From contig NC_092570.1 in NCBI RefSeq assembly GCF_037975245.1, forward strand, positions 18,861,418 through 18,925,417: a stretch of DNA of 64,000 nucleotides, written 5' to 3'. The position numbers were made by a program, and so were the translations under genes. The notes under the pieces are model-generated. The model searched no databases. It saw only the letters and a list, made by a program, of their open reading frames with translations, and was not told where the DNA came from. Within the stretch, counting starts at the first letter, position 1. Every line of letters begins with the position of its first letter. This document shows positions 13,701 to 25,591 of this stretch, piece after piece. Source of the DNA: Apostichopus japonicus. Its lineage: Eukaryota; Echinodermata; Holothuroidea; Aspidochirotida; Stichopodidae.

Positions 13701-16700
13701 ATTTAAATATGCACCATGCTATCTCTAGCAACCAGTTGAACACATTTTTTTTGTATTTACTCCGTTCAAATATTTATTTTTTAACTTTAAAAGCATTTTC
13801 TGATGTTTTCTCAGAAGGCCAAAATGGTGACCTAAATAAAAAGCAGGAACTGTATTGATTTTTTTCTCTTTTTTTGCTCGAAGTTTGCTGTTTCCCAGGC
13901 TAATTCCAAACTAATTCCAAAATAATTTGACTGAATGCAGCAGCTCAGAAGCGACAAACTTGTCATTAAGTGGACGGAGCAAGTGCACAGGAGGTTATTG
14001 GCTCTATTGAAAACAGACATATGACATTCCAGATCAGCAAGATGAGAGCCTTCTATTCTCTACGGAGAGTCCTTTCTTGTAAAGTCTAATTACTTTGGAA
14101 TGATAAACATTGCAATCTATAATAGCTTACCATGGAAATATAGCACTTGGTGTTCTTAACAACATAGACACTGGGTATCATTATTTTCTTACATATATAT
14201 ATCACTAATATTAGTTCTGGTACTGTACTAAAAGAATCTAGAACTTCCTTCCATAGCAAGTCTGGTCACCTGGTAATGGCTATAGGATAGCTAGTACATG
14301 ATGATAACAAAATCAGTGCACTTGCAAATGAGGGATCAATGTCGACCAGTTTTCTCTCATTCTTTCAGCAATATCTACATAGATCTGTGAAATGGAGCTT
14401 ACTCTGAACAATGAATGAAAGGGCTTTCCCTTTCATTATCTCTCCTTCAACTAATATACACAATACACCATATATCCTGTTTGCAACTTGAGACAAAATG
14501 AAAGCATGAATGTTTACATACCTGACATATCAACAAATACCATATTTTTTGTGTACACTCTAGAGCTTTAAAAAATCATACATGTGAAACATGACCAAAT
14601 TCTTTCTTAATGATTTTCTTTCACTAATATCCTGTTTCTAAGTCTGAACAAAGATGGAGGCTCTTAACAGATATCAGGCCACACTTTACTTGAACTAATA
14701 CTGACATCTCGGATAATGCAGTGTCACTGGTTATGAGCCGGTGTGCTGATAAGCCGTTCCACAACCGAGACTTTCAAGTTACTACCAGCTGTGGGCAATT
14801 AATTCACTGCTTACGTAAAGAGAGTAAAACAGACATGTGTATGAGTTATTGACAAAACTTTATTTTAACAGCTGGCTGAAGTTAAGCGGATTGGATCCAC
14901 CTATGTCACACCACCGTACACCACTAAGAATGGATAACTTGATGGATATCCTTAAGTGTAAATGCTACATTAATGTATCAAAGAGACATTGATTAACCAA
15001 ATTATGCCTCAAGAGATATACTCCCAGTGAAAACACATTTTATATATCGATCAAAGTTGCTAATTTGCAACTGAATTGAAAAGTGAAACTGCTTCAGTTG
15101 TAAATTGTTTTGATGGTGGAATAATTTGATATGAAGCTGTAAATATATATGCCTATATCATGTAAATCATAAAAGTGACTGACAGATGTACATATATCAG
15201 AACTATTCACAGTTGTTTCGTACAGTACGTATCACTCAGGTTGAGTAAATCACATTAAAGCAGTTCTGATTATGATATTTAAAGGTCACTTCTCTTTGTT
15301 ACTAAAGCCAATCAACAATGCAAACAATCTACCTGTTCAGCTTTTCAGATCCTACACTGGGTACCATAACTGCTTATATTACAGTACTAGTGAGTGAGTG
15401 AGTGAGTGAGTGAGTGAGTGAGTGAGTGAGTGAGTGAGTGAGTGAGTGAGTGGGTGGGTGGGTGGGTGGGTGGGTGGGTGGGTGGGTGGGTGGGTGGGTG
15501 GGTGGGTGGGTGAGTGAGTGAGTGAGTGAGTGAGTGAGTGAGTGAGTGAGTGAGTGAGTGAGTGAGTGAGTGAGTGAGTGAGTGAGTGAGTGAGTGAGTG
15601 AGTGAGTGAGTGAGTGAGTGAGTGAGTGGAAGTGAGTGGAACAGTGAGTGGAATTTTATGTCATGGTACAAAAAAAAATTAGAGCCACCCCTCATTCTCT
15701 AGTTCACGGTAAATATCATCTTTGCACTAGTTGCCACGGTGACCACTGTATTTAAATGAAAAAAAAAGGTTGTACAGCCAATCAAAACCTGTGGAATTAG
15801 GATTATTTTTGTGCTCCTAATTTGAACTGGGGGGGGGGGGGGGGGCAAGCAATGATCGCACACAGATTTACTTTCAAGCATTTGTCGTTGAGCCAAACTT
15901 TGCATCTATGATAATCTTGTATATATCGGTGATCATTGATGATATTGATAATTACAGAAAATAATTCAGTATTGAAATTTTAGTATTGTAGTCTTGAAGA
16001 CTCTGAATGTTCCCTTATGACAATACTATTGGTTCCTGTGTACAAAACATCTTTGCCCTTTTGTTTCCCCAAACCTTACCTGGTTTGTGAATTAACGAGC
16101 GACGTACTCACCTCATATAACCTTATGCATTACCGTATTTAACTCGCTCTAGCATCTGGCAATTCTTTGTTTTGTGTGTAAGTATGGCCGTCTCCCTTCC
16201 GTAAATTCCAGGTCGCAAAACATCTTTGCCCATGTGCAGCAATTTGCATGGCATTTTGCAACGGGTTTCGGGATGAATTTTATTCCCCGTAATGACGATA
16301 AAACGAAGGCTAGCCTATACATATATATGTCGTGACACTTGCCACATGAATACTTACTTAGAAAGCCTAGACATGACAAGAGGAACCTTTTCTCCACTCT
16401 ATCTCGAACAAAGAAACAGGCGGTGATGATCGGAAAGGTGAAGAATACTAGGTTGCTGACGGTGTTCCCTGAGAAAGAAGGAGGACGGTCAAAAAACGGT
16501 CAAGAAGGAAGACGGTTGTAATTGATTGATTCCATCATTAATCATTCATCATTAAGGAAAGGAAACTGAAAAGGTTTATCACCAAATTAAAGAAAACCAA
16601 TTAACATTGCAACTTTGAAATGGCTTAAGTAGCACTGCATTTTCTGCAGAGTTCAAACCCAGAAAGCCAACAGGTAAATAGTGATTCATGCTTGCCCACA

Positions 16701-19700
16701 CGTTACAAAAAACCTTAAATGAAATTATGAAACCCAATAACTTAAAATCCAAGCTCATTTTGGATCAACTTCTAATTAGTGTGTAGATCATCCTCAATAT
16801 GTTCAGGACCCCTATTGATTCTTATGAAGGTCAAAGGTCATTTGAGGTCAAAGACTAAAAACTTGATAACTCGAAAAGTAACGATAGCATGAATTTTGCC
16901 CTTTACGTGAAGGTCCACATGAGCACACAGATCTTGTCAGTAACAATAATAGTCAAATCTGACAATCTTGTGTTCACTCTAGTGTTAAATATGTTTGAAC
17001 TCTGCTGACCTCGGTATTTTTTGATAGTGTTCTGTTCATATACTCACCAAGGAGAATTGACATACCAAGTATGAACTTCAACCAAGATTTACTTTTTGAG
17101 CTTTAAACGTGTTTACAAGTTGGGCCATATATACATGTACACACATCACAAACATGTCATCACCTTTGCATCCATTCTCTTGTCTGAATAGGAATAAAAC
17201 TCTTCAAGTAAACAACTAAAGTTATATGTTTAATTGACTATATAACTGTCATAAAGATTAATAAAAACTACTTTAATTGCAAGTGTTGCAGTTTGAGTTA
17301 TAAATGAAAGGCTTATCAATATATCACATTTCGTAGTCTTACGTAGTACCATAGTTTTACAACTAATATGTACTTATGTAATATTTCATATACCTCTATC
17401 ACATTTCAAGACTATTTTTGGCTTAAAAACTCTTCCTTCTCAGATGGTTGACAATGGGACTTGTAGTAAGTGTATAAACGTACTTGTACGGTTACCACGG
17501 TTACTGTACCTGTATACATGCACTCGTCCTTGATGGATTTGAACTCATACAGTACATGGGGTGATGGGGTACTCACTCCGAAAATAAGATTAAAAGTACC
17601 AGTGCAAGATTAATTACACTTACTCACACTTAACAGCCTTGTAATAATTAAATCAATTAATTAATAGTATGAATTATTGTAAGTGTTCTTGAAACTTGAA
17701 CTTTTCCTTGTAGACCAATTGCACTATGTGGAATTGGCAATGAAGTGGCGACCGAGTTGTAAAATGCCACAAAATTACCCATTTCAGAAGAAAACCGAAA
17801 TGTTTCATGTTCTTGACTCCCACTAAATTTTCAACTCATTTTGATTTGGTTACTTAAAAAGTTGACCCTGACAATCTAAAGCATCTGTACGGCCTTGTAG
17901 CTACTTAACATCTCACCCAATTATAGAATCGGGAGATGTACTAGTTTAGCTGATCATGCACATGTATGTACATGACTTGTGCTTTAAAAGATTGTCAATT
18001 TGGATAATTTAACATCACAAACAAACTGGTTACTCAGATTATTCTGTACGAGAAACTGGTGCCACTCAGAGAGACAGAGAAGGAGAGTGCAAAGTCAACA
18101 ATAAGGATAGAGCTGCTCTTTCTTGTTTTCGCTTTCTGTTTGCTTCAACATAATAGCTGATGTAATCAAGACAGGATGAATGTGTATATGTACTTGTAGG
18201 AGCCTACACTGCACTCAAAACAGATAATACCTGTGCTGTAGTTGCCAACAATAAGCATGAAGAAACAAACAACCACCAGGGACAAGAGGAGAATGAACTA
18301 AAAGCCAACCCTTTATTAATCATACACTACCAAATATGCTAGATTGTTAAATAATGGTCATGCACAGACTTTTGCATGTCCAGTGCTATATATAGTTCCT
18401 TAAAGCATTATGTGCCTTGCTGACACAATTTGTACTGTAGTTTCTTCACATTGAAGCACTTAACTAAGGCCTTAGGAGAGCCAATTTTCAAAGCGAGCAC
18501 ATTCAGTCAAACAGGAAGCTGTTAACTTAAAAATTGAACATTAGAGAGTTTGAGGTTACGCAATAATATAAATTGTCTTTGATCTCTGCCTTCTCTATTC
18601 CTTTATAAAATGGTGTCAGTAAAGTTGAAAACATGTACTGTAAATAAGCTACAATTTCGGGTAAATACTGTAGGATGAACTTGACAAGAATAGTTTGAAC
18701 GAAATAGATTTTGGCCTGCAAAGAAAGGAAACTAACCTCGGCATCCTGGTGTCATTTTTCATTCCATTCTTACAAGCCACTTTTTGAGAACTTTTCAACT
18801 TCATATGTTTAGTGCTGAAAGGTAATTGTTATTCAGTGTGACAAGCACACAAGAATGATGTCACATCTAAACGTGCATATACTGAAGATTATCTTTGTTG
18901 TCAGCTCAGCTGAAAGTTTGTAGCTGAGCTGTAGCGATCGTGCGATTCTGCCAAAATTCTGTCACTTTTTGCCACCGTGTTTGAATGACTGCCATTTTGT
19001 CATTTCTCATTCGATTTGTCTGATAATTTTGTCAGTGGTTGTCATAAATTTGAAGGCCATTTGAGGTCACTTTCTGAAAACATATCCAATGCTACTCCTC
19101 ATAGAGCGTTTGTCCAAATCTGCTCAGGAAAAGTCAATTTGTCATCATGAGAGGACCCAAAACAGGTCCTTCTGTAGAATTTTCAGTTATGATGAAATTA
19201 AGGCCACAGATCATATGCAATGATCTTGAAACTGGTTAGTATATATATTCAATTATTCATTACCAGTATGCATTTTGGAGTGAGAAGCAACATGTCTTCC
19301 ATCTTAATCTTCCTGCCACTTTTGGAAATCATTCCACCCGTGGGAGACTTGATCAAGTCAAATATTGACTTGTTATTCAGGATTCCTATCTAGTTCGATG
19401 TCATTCTCTGTAAAGGACTACCTGGCAGATTTGTAATTTGAACTTTTCCACAGCTTGTGTTTGGAATACGACAATTCTGCTCTTTAATGTTTGTCTGTGG
19501 TACATCATTTGTAGACAAGTTGTTATTATTGTATGGATGCAATTTCCCTGAGCAATTTTGTGTCAGCACAATTCAAATGGGATATCCCCAACATTTTACC
19601 AGAGGAATACTTTTTTTTTTAATGTTTTCGTTCTATTATTGTATGAATGAAAAACTACGAAGTGTGTTAACTGTTGGTTCTTTGTCTTTGCAATTGGGGC

Positions 19701-22700
19701 ATAGTTTATCCCTAGTAATTAGTACAACAATCTTGTACATAAATTATTAAAGTTTGTGACAGTGTTTCCACTTTGAAGGAAATTTCTAAAATACAAAAAT
19801 ATCAGGAAATGTTTGGTGGACTATCAACGGGCGGTTCGTATACACCCTACAAGTAATTTGGGCTAGCAACCGTTGAAATCGGTTCATTTCGGGAAAGAGA
19901 TACAAAACTTTTTCATGATATCTTACAAGGATAACATTGGCTCATACCCTGTCACGATGAAGTCACCAACCTCAATACAGTCTCGCATTCTGGTTTAAAT
20001 ATATTTCAAAGACAGCTCTGCATTTTAAGTATTCAAGAACACAACTTCCCAATTTATTTCAAACTTTTATCATTGTTTATTCAAAAAAACGAAAGAAAAT
20101 AATTATATTTATCTTGATGTCCTTTTTTCAAAACAAATGTTTACAACTTTCTAACATTGTAACAAACTATGTCTGCTGAGAAGGAGCATTAGGCAAGGTA
20201 AGGATACGACACCCTTATGTCTTATATTTTCTGCACAAACAAATGGGTAAACTGCTCAGAAATATTGCTGATCAATCCCAAACAATTTTCTCAAAGAGAA
20301 GCTTAGCATGAGCTGTCTGCAGCATTGGTGCCCTTGTTATTCTTCGTCTGACCTTTGGATTGGGGCTTTTATAGATTGGGGGCAACCTCTGGAAAGTAGA
20401 ACTTAGATATTGAAAAAAAAATAGAAAGGAAATTTATATGTTTTTTTTAAAATAGTCTTTGTGCAGAAAATGATTCTTCTATGGGCACCTGACTCTGTAA
20501 CACAACACCCCCACAGAAGACAGACACACAGGTGGTATATTATAACCTTCATTTGATAAGAAGTACTTACCCTGGGAAATTACACACAATTATACTGGTA
20601 GGCCTACTGTCTGATTATTACAGATTAACACATAGAATTATGTTACATAATTCCAGGGCAGAGTTCTTCAATACAGTTGCAAGATATATTGTATAAAGGC
20701 TGGCGATATCCTGCTCTCTATATATTTCTTTGTTTATACTATTTGACATGACCTTCATGTCCTTAAATGAACCGTGCAGCTTTCTGCTCTTCTTAAAATC
20801 TACAATTACCACAGAGTATAGACTCATTATAGCCACAAGTAGAAATTATTCTGACAGTTTATTTTGGTTTATCAAATAAGCAACAAAGAAAAAAGCAAGA
20901 AAATCTGTGAAACTTGCAGACCCATCTTAATTAACCTGTAAATATTGTTGTCCCCTGTTTAAGTATTTTGTATATATAAGGACCATACCCCTTCCTTCCT
21001 AATATCTTTCATTCTCTTCCTGGGTGGTAGATTTGGAAGGAGGTGTAAGTGGGCGGTGCCCAGGGAGTGAGGGCGCAGTGCTAAAACTTTCCAATGTTTA
21101 GTTAAGCCAAGATGAGAAAGTGCAGATGTGGAGTGAGAGACAGGTGAGAGAGGAACAAAGCAAATTCCAAGATCCCAAGACCACACCCCTTCCCTCTTAA
21201 AATCTTTCATTTTCCTCTGGCTCCTCTAGTATTGGTTCAGCCTCTACCTACCCAAAGGAATTTGCCCCTTCTGCACACTGACCCTTCTTTCCCACCCCCT
21301 CCCAACTTTGAAATCCTGTGAATGCCATAAAATATCAACAGACAGTCTTTAATTTAAAGTCTGTAATGAACTTTTTTTGGTTTTTACTGTAGACTGGGGC
21401 ATACGAGGAAATATCCATACAACTATGTACCATAAAGTATGTGTGAACATTGTGTCATTGACATGGCTTACGTCAGAATGAGGCACAGTGGTTTTGACTA
21501 CAAAGGTTGAAATTTGCAGTTGTTTACCATGAACAGGATGTAAAATTGAAAAGGATGTTTGTAGAGACCAGGATGTGTAGACACAATCATTTATGAATAT
21601 AAATTACATTTGATATATCCACAGTCATTTGCATAATCCTCAGAACAGTATTGTTCCACGAAAGTGTAATCGATATCTTATTGCAGTGGGCACAGCAGGA
21701 GGAAGTTTAGGCTACAACTTCCTGTCATCATTTCTTTATTCGTGAATCTTAAGACCATGAGAAAAAATATTTTTGAAGAAATTTATATCATAACATATAA
21801 ATCTATACATATCATAACTAAATGGTCTCTTAATCTGAAATAAGATTTCTTGGTTCCTCTAGTGAACTAAATACTAACTAGCTTCTGTGTGTGTGAATAT
21901 TAAGTGTATGTTTTGTCAGAATGAGATCCCAAAACTCACGAGGGGACGAGCTTACCTGTCTCCCCACACGCTTAGCACTCTTATTCTAAAACTAATAGAA
22001 ACGAAGGATCCTTGGTCACCGTTTCAAATGAATTACGTAGAAATTAAATCCAGACAAAAAACGTACGAAGGTGGCACTTTTGATGATGGAAGAATGAGAA
22101 TGAAGTGAATTGATTGGAGGGGCTGGTCATAGAGGGCGCACTGTGTTAAAAGGTTACCAGTTCATTCTAGGCACGATAGAACGAGAGTGCTAAGGTTGTA
22201 GGGAGACAGGTAAGCGAGGAGCAAAGTAAATATCAAGTTTATAACCAGACTCCAAATTAGGTTTAAAGGTCAACGTGGTCTGTCAGCAGATCACCAGTTG
22301 TTAACAGTGGTGATGAAATTACTGCTCATATCGTGGCACCATGCCAACTTCATATTCACTGAGCTGTGAATTCTTTTGGGATGGCCATACACCTGCCCTG
22401 TAACAAACATTTCCAATAAGAGTGGAAACATTAATGATACACTCCTGTTACATGAAAAATGTATGTACCTACTACTGTATAGGTGCTACTATAAGAAGGA
22501 GTTTTCTCGTAAAGTAATTGCAAACTACTTTAAATTATTAAATTTATACAGTACCGGGGTTAAGAAGCACTAGCGGAATTGGTGATCAGAGACATGAATT
22601 GCTTGAAATCATGAAAGAAGTGGGTGAGGTTTGTTCGTCCACTGACCACACTGGGATGTGAGGGGGGAAAGGTAATGATACTGTAGTCTCTCTTAGAAGT

Positions 22701-25591
22701 GACAGGTTCACTATAATACTGTATGGTCAATCAGTTCTATTTAGCATTCAATATATATATATTTTGTCAGGTCACACATCCACACCCACATCCACTGAAC
22801 AAGTTTATTATCTTTGTATTTAATATTATTTATGTTTGGTATTTTGGTCTGTCATACAGTAAAACTTAATAATATACCACCTACAGTACCGTATTGTACA
22901 TTATGAAATCCTACCATTCAATATAGTATGCTGTCAAATTTAATATCCACACCCACTTATAATATAAAGAACTTTAGGTTACAATGAATTATATTTATAT
23001 TTCTATATTATTATTGTATGAATATGAGCCACTGTACTAATGCATACCACTATCTGATCTCTATAGTGCTTAAGCACCACTTTGTATGCAAAGTGCTTTT
23101 CCAGACATTCCCCTCCATTTCACTATTCCAAAACTGCAAATCAGCAGTTGACTGAACGCAAATAATCAAGAACTAACTCTGCATAGTCCATTCTCTGCTC
23201 AAACCTGGTATTTTTAAAAGTTCAAGGTACCAAAAAAAAACAATGCATTTGACTGAATAAAGTGGTTTACGGCTGGTTGTATAATATCCATTGACTGAAA
23301 ATCACAGCATCCCACCAAATAATGAATGGTGCAACAGAGATAAAAGCTTTGTTAGCTTACAACTTTACAATGTGTATATACACGCTGCACTTCATGTGGT
23401 CAAATGTTTAAACCAATCACACTTGCCTGCTGTGCTGTCTGCTGGCATGCATGCTTGCCAGTATAGTAGGACAGGGGCGGTTTGTCTTTTACTTTGGGTT
23501 GTTGAAATTATTTAGTCTCTCAGCTGCAAGGTGTGAGTTAATTCACATCCCATCAATTTTTATATTAGGCAATTAAAACACAGAAAATATTTTCCTTTTT
23601 ACAGAAGCTTTGCTGAAGTATATATAGAATGGTGTTTTAAATTAGATATCACAAATCATTAGCAGAAAAGGTTGGCAGAGTCACATGATACCATAAACTA
23701 CAATATATTATGGATGGTTTTAAAGTAGTACTGATGCTAATCCTGCTCAGTTGCACTAAAGCTCCCTTATCTATATCCAAGTGTCTGTTACATGCTGCAT
23801 GATCAGTGTGTTGCTATGGTTACCAAGCAAATTAAGAAGACAATTGTTGGCAAATCATATGTCTAGAGATATTTTACCTTTAGTGAGGACTATGAGCAGC
23901 TGGATAGATCATTTATCAGAAAGACACTACAGGTGTCCTTGAAATTGAAATCATGAACATGACCTTTCAACATTATTAGACCCCAGTGATTCAAAACTTT
24001 ATTATTTTTGTAGTGTGACAGGATTGTGACTTGATGGAGTTATTTGTTGTACAGTATAATCAGGCCATAATTTACTTGTTGAAGAGTCACACTAAACTAT
24101 AATGTATTAAAGATATTTTGCCCTTACAAAAGGGCAAGGCAATATATATGGTTTAGTTACCAAATTGTAGAGAGGTACCTAATTTCCTTTCATTAGCAGA
24201 ACATCAACGACACACATTCATGTCGCCCTCTGAAATTCTATACGAGAAAACATTAGGAATAGCAAATCAATTTTCATCTTTATAAAAGATTATCTACTCA
24301 ACGAATAATTTTCTTGTAGTTCTGCCTTATTATGAGCATTGTATTAATGTTTCCGTTCCAAGTTCTGTTGAACCCCTATGTGTTTGCTTTTTCTATGTGT
24401 TTTCTTGATGTTTTCTTTTCTCTATGTACAATTTTATTTTCTCGCTTTACTTTGTAAGGGACCAGACTTGAAAAGTTACCTTACTTCTGGTTCCACTGCC
24501 TCATTGCTATAACTATGTATTTACAAATATACGTCATTTTGATTTAATATCAGAAATAAACGAAACGAAACCTAAGTACACACATACACAAACTGTTCGA
24601 ATGCTTGTTCTATGCAGTTTTGGAAACACCCTTCTTACACACATATCCCAAAATATATGCTGGCATTTTTGTTGACATTGCCAATAACCTTCACACTTAC
24701 AACCACCACAAAGGCAAAACCAAAAACGGACTTTCCTGACTTGGAAATGGCTTAAGGCGCTATATGTTGTAATTGTTTACAGACCGACTTCTATTGCTTT
24801 AAATAACTATTTCAAAAGAGTCTTTACAATGTAAACACCAACAAGAACCTATTGGGACTATACCTAGTTACTGTAACGTGTGTAATACTCTATAGCAGCC
24901 TAACTGTTTTCAGTTATTATAGGAGCTGATGGAGATGAATGGTTAGGTAATGGTAAAGTCTAAAGATTATTATATTTTCTTGAGGCCTGAGAGATATTGT
25001 AGAGCACTAAGTAAAGGTAAGCCTATGTAATTGTGACATATGGCCTATAAGTAGATTTAGGTAGGTCTGGAGAAGCCTCCTACGTCCTAGGTCAATATCA
25101 TATACTTCATATACACATTTCTCTGCTGTATGGCCTACTGTTGTCTTGTTAATGTTAGGCTTATTGCCTATAACTTAACTAGGGTGTGACAGGGCCTTGG
25201 CCAATGTACAGTTTGGGAACGTCTATGCCCTTGAATCGTACTCCAGTTAAGTTCTAATATGATCTTTATTCACATATGCTTGGTTTGTCTCAGAAAAATG
25301 TTCGAGTACTTAATGCCTCCAATCGAAAGAAGGCAAAACATACGCTTACGTTTGGCCCTAAGAAGACCAACTCAAGATCAATAACCTTAGTAAGTAAGGA
25401 AAGAATTTGAGACAGACAAACGGTTGCCTAACCTTACTGAATAGCAAACAAGTAACGAACATTATTGCCATTGGCTATTACTTACAAAATTCTGCTATAT
25501 AGGGAGTGACAGCATAGTTTTCTTCACACCAGTCTAGCGTAGCTGTGGGTTTTCCCCAATAACCCTCCTTATCTCCGTCGATGGGTGCCAT
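4706..25591 (-). CDS. ACER3: alkaline ceramidase 3, N-terminal part (3 exons, continues beyond window start)
   Basis: Join of complement 25486..25591, 16358..16468 and 4706..4758 gives an open 90-codon N-terminus. Alkaline ceramidases (PF05875) are seven-helix ER/Golgi membrane hydrolases that cleave ceramide to sphingosine and fatty acid using a Zn site. The N-terminus shows the family signature [18 protein letters not shown]. Its D20, W21, E23, N25 and E34 match the Ca-binding residues of human ACER3. Exon 2 opens with [10 protein letters not shown] and carries VRDRVEKRF; exon 3 has [14 protein letters not shown], with S78 and H82 at the zinc-site positions. Phases agree at both junctions (1, 1) and the last exon ends in phase 0. 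The two C-terminal zinc histidines (HAWWH segment) were not found, so several exons should lie upstream of position 1. Introns are 9.0 and 11.6 kb. ACER3 is favoured over ACER1/2 by the EGYWG start and CEENY; family assignment is firm, paralogue fairly firm. Confidence 0.93.
9422..9777 (-). mobile_element. TTAA-flanked MITE, second copy (piggyBac/Kolobok-like)
   Basis: This 356-bp segment is the reverse complement, with scattered differences, of the element at 43095-43454 in cdc20 intron 4. One flank is TTAA (9418-9421) and the other TTGA (9778-9781), a mutated copy of the TTAA target. The ends read AGGTATTGAAGAC and, on the other strand, AGGCATTGAAGA. It has no coding capacity. TTAA targets are typical of piggyBac and Kolobok elements; which applies cannot be told here. 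Confidence 0.85.
11471..11786. repeat. pair of ~88-bp direct repeats with DR1 motifs
   Basis: Copies at about 11471-11556 and 11696-11786 both start GTTCAGGTTCTGGAAATACA and both end in ATGACCTTTGACCTCCA followed by CAAAACAAA, 225 bp apart. Each holds a perfect TGACCTTTGACC (11532-11543 and 11759-11770). Confidence 0.75.
11850..11902 (+). repeat. LINE 3'-tail-like sequence
   Basis: An AACGCTGTATAAACGCAATA stretch ends in ATTATTATTATT, resembling the 3' end of CR1/L2-type LINEs with a simple-repeat tail. A similar stretch in the other orientation lies at 12060-12110. Resemblance only. Confidence 0.3.
12722..12990. mobile_element. 269-bp hAT-like MITE
   Basis: Terminal inverted repeats are AGGGATGTGCTCA and TGAGCACATCCCT. 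The flanking 8-bp direct repeats are GATGTACC (12714-12721) and GATGTACA (12991-12998), 7 of 8 identical. An 8-bp target duplication is characteristic of hAT transposons. Both ends carry TCTGCCCGGCACT words internally. No transposase; open frames across it on both strands are by-products. Confidence 0.8.
14414..14437. repeat. perfect 10-bp hairpin
   Basis: AATGAAAGGG, a four-base loop, then CCCTTTCATT. Intronic, with no associated element identified. Confidence 0.5.
15391..15652. repeat. tetranucleotide microsatellite (TGAG)n-(TGGG)15-(TGAG)n
   Basis: About 260 bp of pure tetranucleotide repeat. A central (TGGG)15 block at 15451-15510 is flanked on both sides by (TGAG)n, decaying into TGAGTGGAA at the right. 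The TGGG block is a run of GGG tracts able to form G-quadruplexes. The long Thr-His-Ser/Pro frame on the minus strand is a product of the repeat, not a gene. Confidence 0.97.
16358..16468 (-). CDS. ACER3: ACER3 exon 2
   Basis: Encodes 37 residues, from the split Trp36 to a split Thr73. The acceptor TTTCTCAG precedes GGAACACC and the donor is GTAAGTATTC. The content [10 protein letters not shown]...[17 protein letters not shown] is the first transmembrane helix, the following loop and the start of helix 2. The part before the EKRF region is less conserved with human than the rest. Confidence 0.93.
16829..16840. promoter_or_regulatory. DR1-type motif GGTCAAAGGTCA
   Basis: Reverse-orientation DR1, followed within 10 bp by a further GAGGTCAAAG half-site. 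Same word as at 2844, 11532 and 11759. Confidence 0.4.
18902..18931. repeat. perfect 10-bp hairpin (CAGCTCAGCT / AGCTGAGCTG)
   Basis: The arms at 18902-18911 and 18922-18931 are perfect reverse complements around a 10-base spacer. Intronic. Confidence 0.5.
21020..21170. repeat. diverged copy of the 40-bp-TIR MITE family
   Basis: Contains the family words GAGGGCGCAGTGCTAAAA and GAGAGACAGGTGAGAGAGGA in the same order and spacing as the copies at 4280-4425 and 22100-22222, but more diverged. Confidence 0.55.
21947..22222. mobile_element. ~276-bp MITE with ~40-bp TIRs
   Basis: The left end reads GCTTACCTGTCTCCCCACA then CTTAGCACTC. The right end, reversed, reads GCTTACCTGTCTCCCTACA then CTTAGCACTC, giving imperfect inverted repeats of about 40 bp. 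The right half (GAGGGCGCA..., AAAAGGTTACC..., AGGCACGATAGAACGAGAG) recurs at about 4021-4095 and 4280-4425. A terminal piece in the opposite orientation lies at about 45580-45640. Target duplication not resolved. Confidence 0.7.
24551..24571 (+). repeat. LINE 3'-tail-like GAAATAAACGAAACGAAAC
   Basis: A short A-rich near-repeat typical of CR1/L2-type 3' ends. The preceding 150 bp may be a LINE 3' UTR. No reverse transcriptase was seen. Confidence 0.3.
25486..25591 (-). CDS. ACER3: ACER3 exon 1 (start codon exon)
   Basis: Encodes residues 1-35 plus one base. The ATG is complement 25591..25589 and begins [13 protein letters not shown], like the vertebrate start. The donor GTAAG is complement 25485..25481. 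It includes the residues D20, W21, E23, N25 and E34. Confidence 0.95.

Larger units (their letters stand above)
4759..16357. other. ACER3 intron 2
   Basis: An 11.6-kb intron. It contains the TTAA-flanked MITE 9422-9777, an A-run near 7330-7352, a hAT-like MITE (12722-12990), a repeat pair carrying DR1 motifs (11471-11786), LINE-tail-like sequence near 11850-11902 and 12060-12110, a perfect hairpin at 14414-14437 and the (TGAG/TGGG)n block at 15391-15652. The open frames here are repeat-borne or non-coding in character. Confidence 0.7.
16469..25485. other. ACER3 intron 1
   Basis: A 9.0-kb intron. It holds a DR1-bearing repeat at 16829-16840, a hairpin at 18902-18931, MITE-family sequence at about 21020-21170 and 21947-22222, and a LINE-tail-like sequence at 24551-24571. 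Nothing else coding was recognised. Confidence 0.7.

Noticed and set aside
15387-15695. 102-codon Thr-His-Ser/Pro frame
   Set aside because: Translation of the TGAG/TGGG microsatellite.
17520-17600. B-box-like GAGTTCAAATCC on the minus strand
   Set aside because: No A-box at a suitable distance and no tRNA fold.
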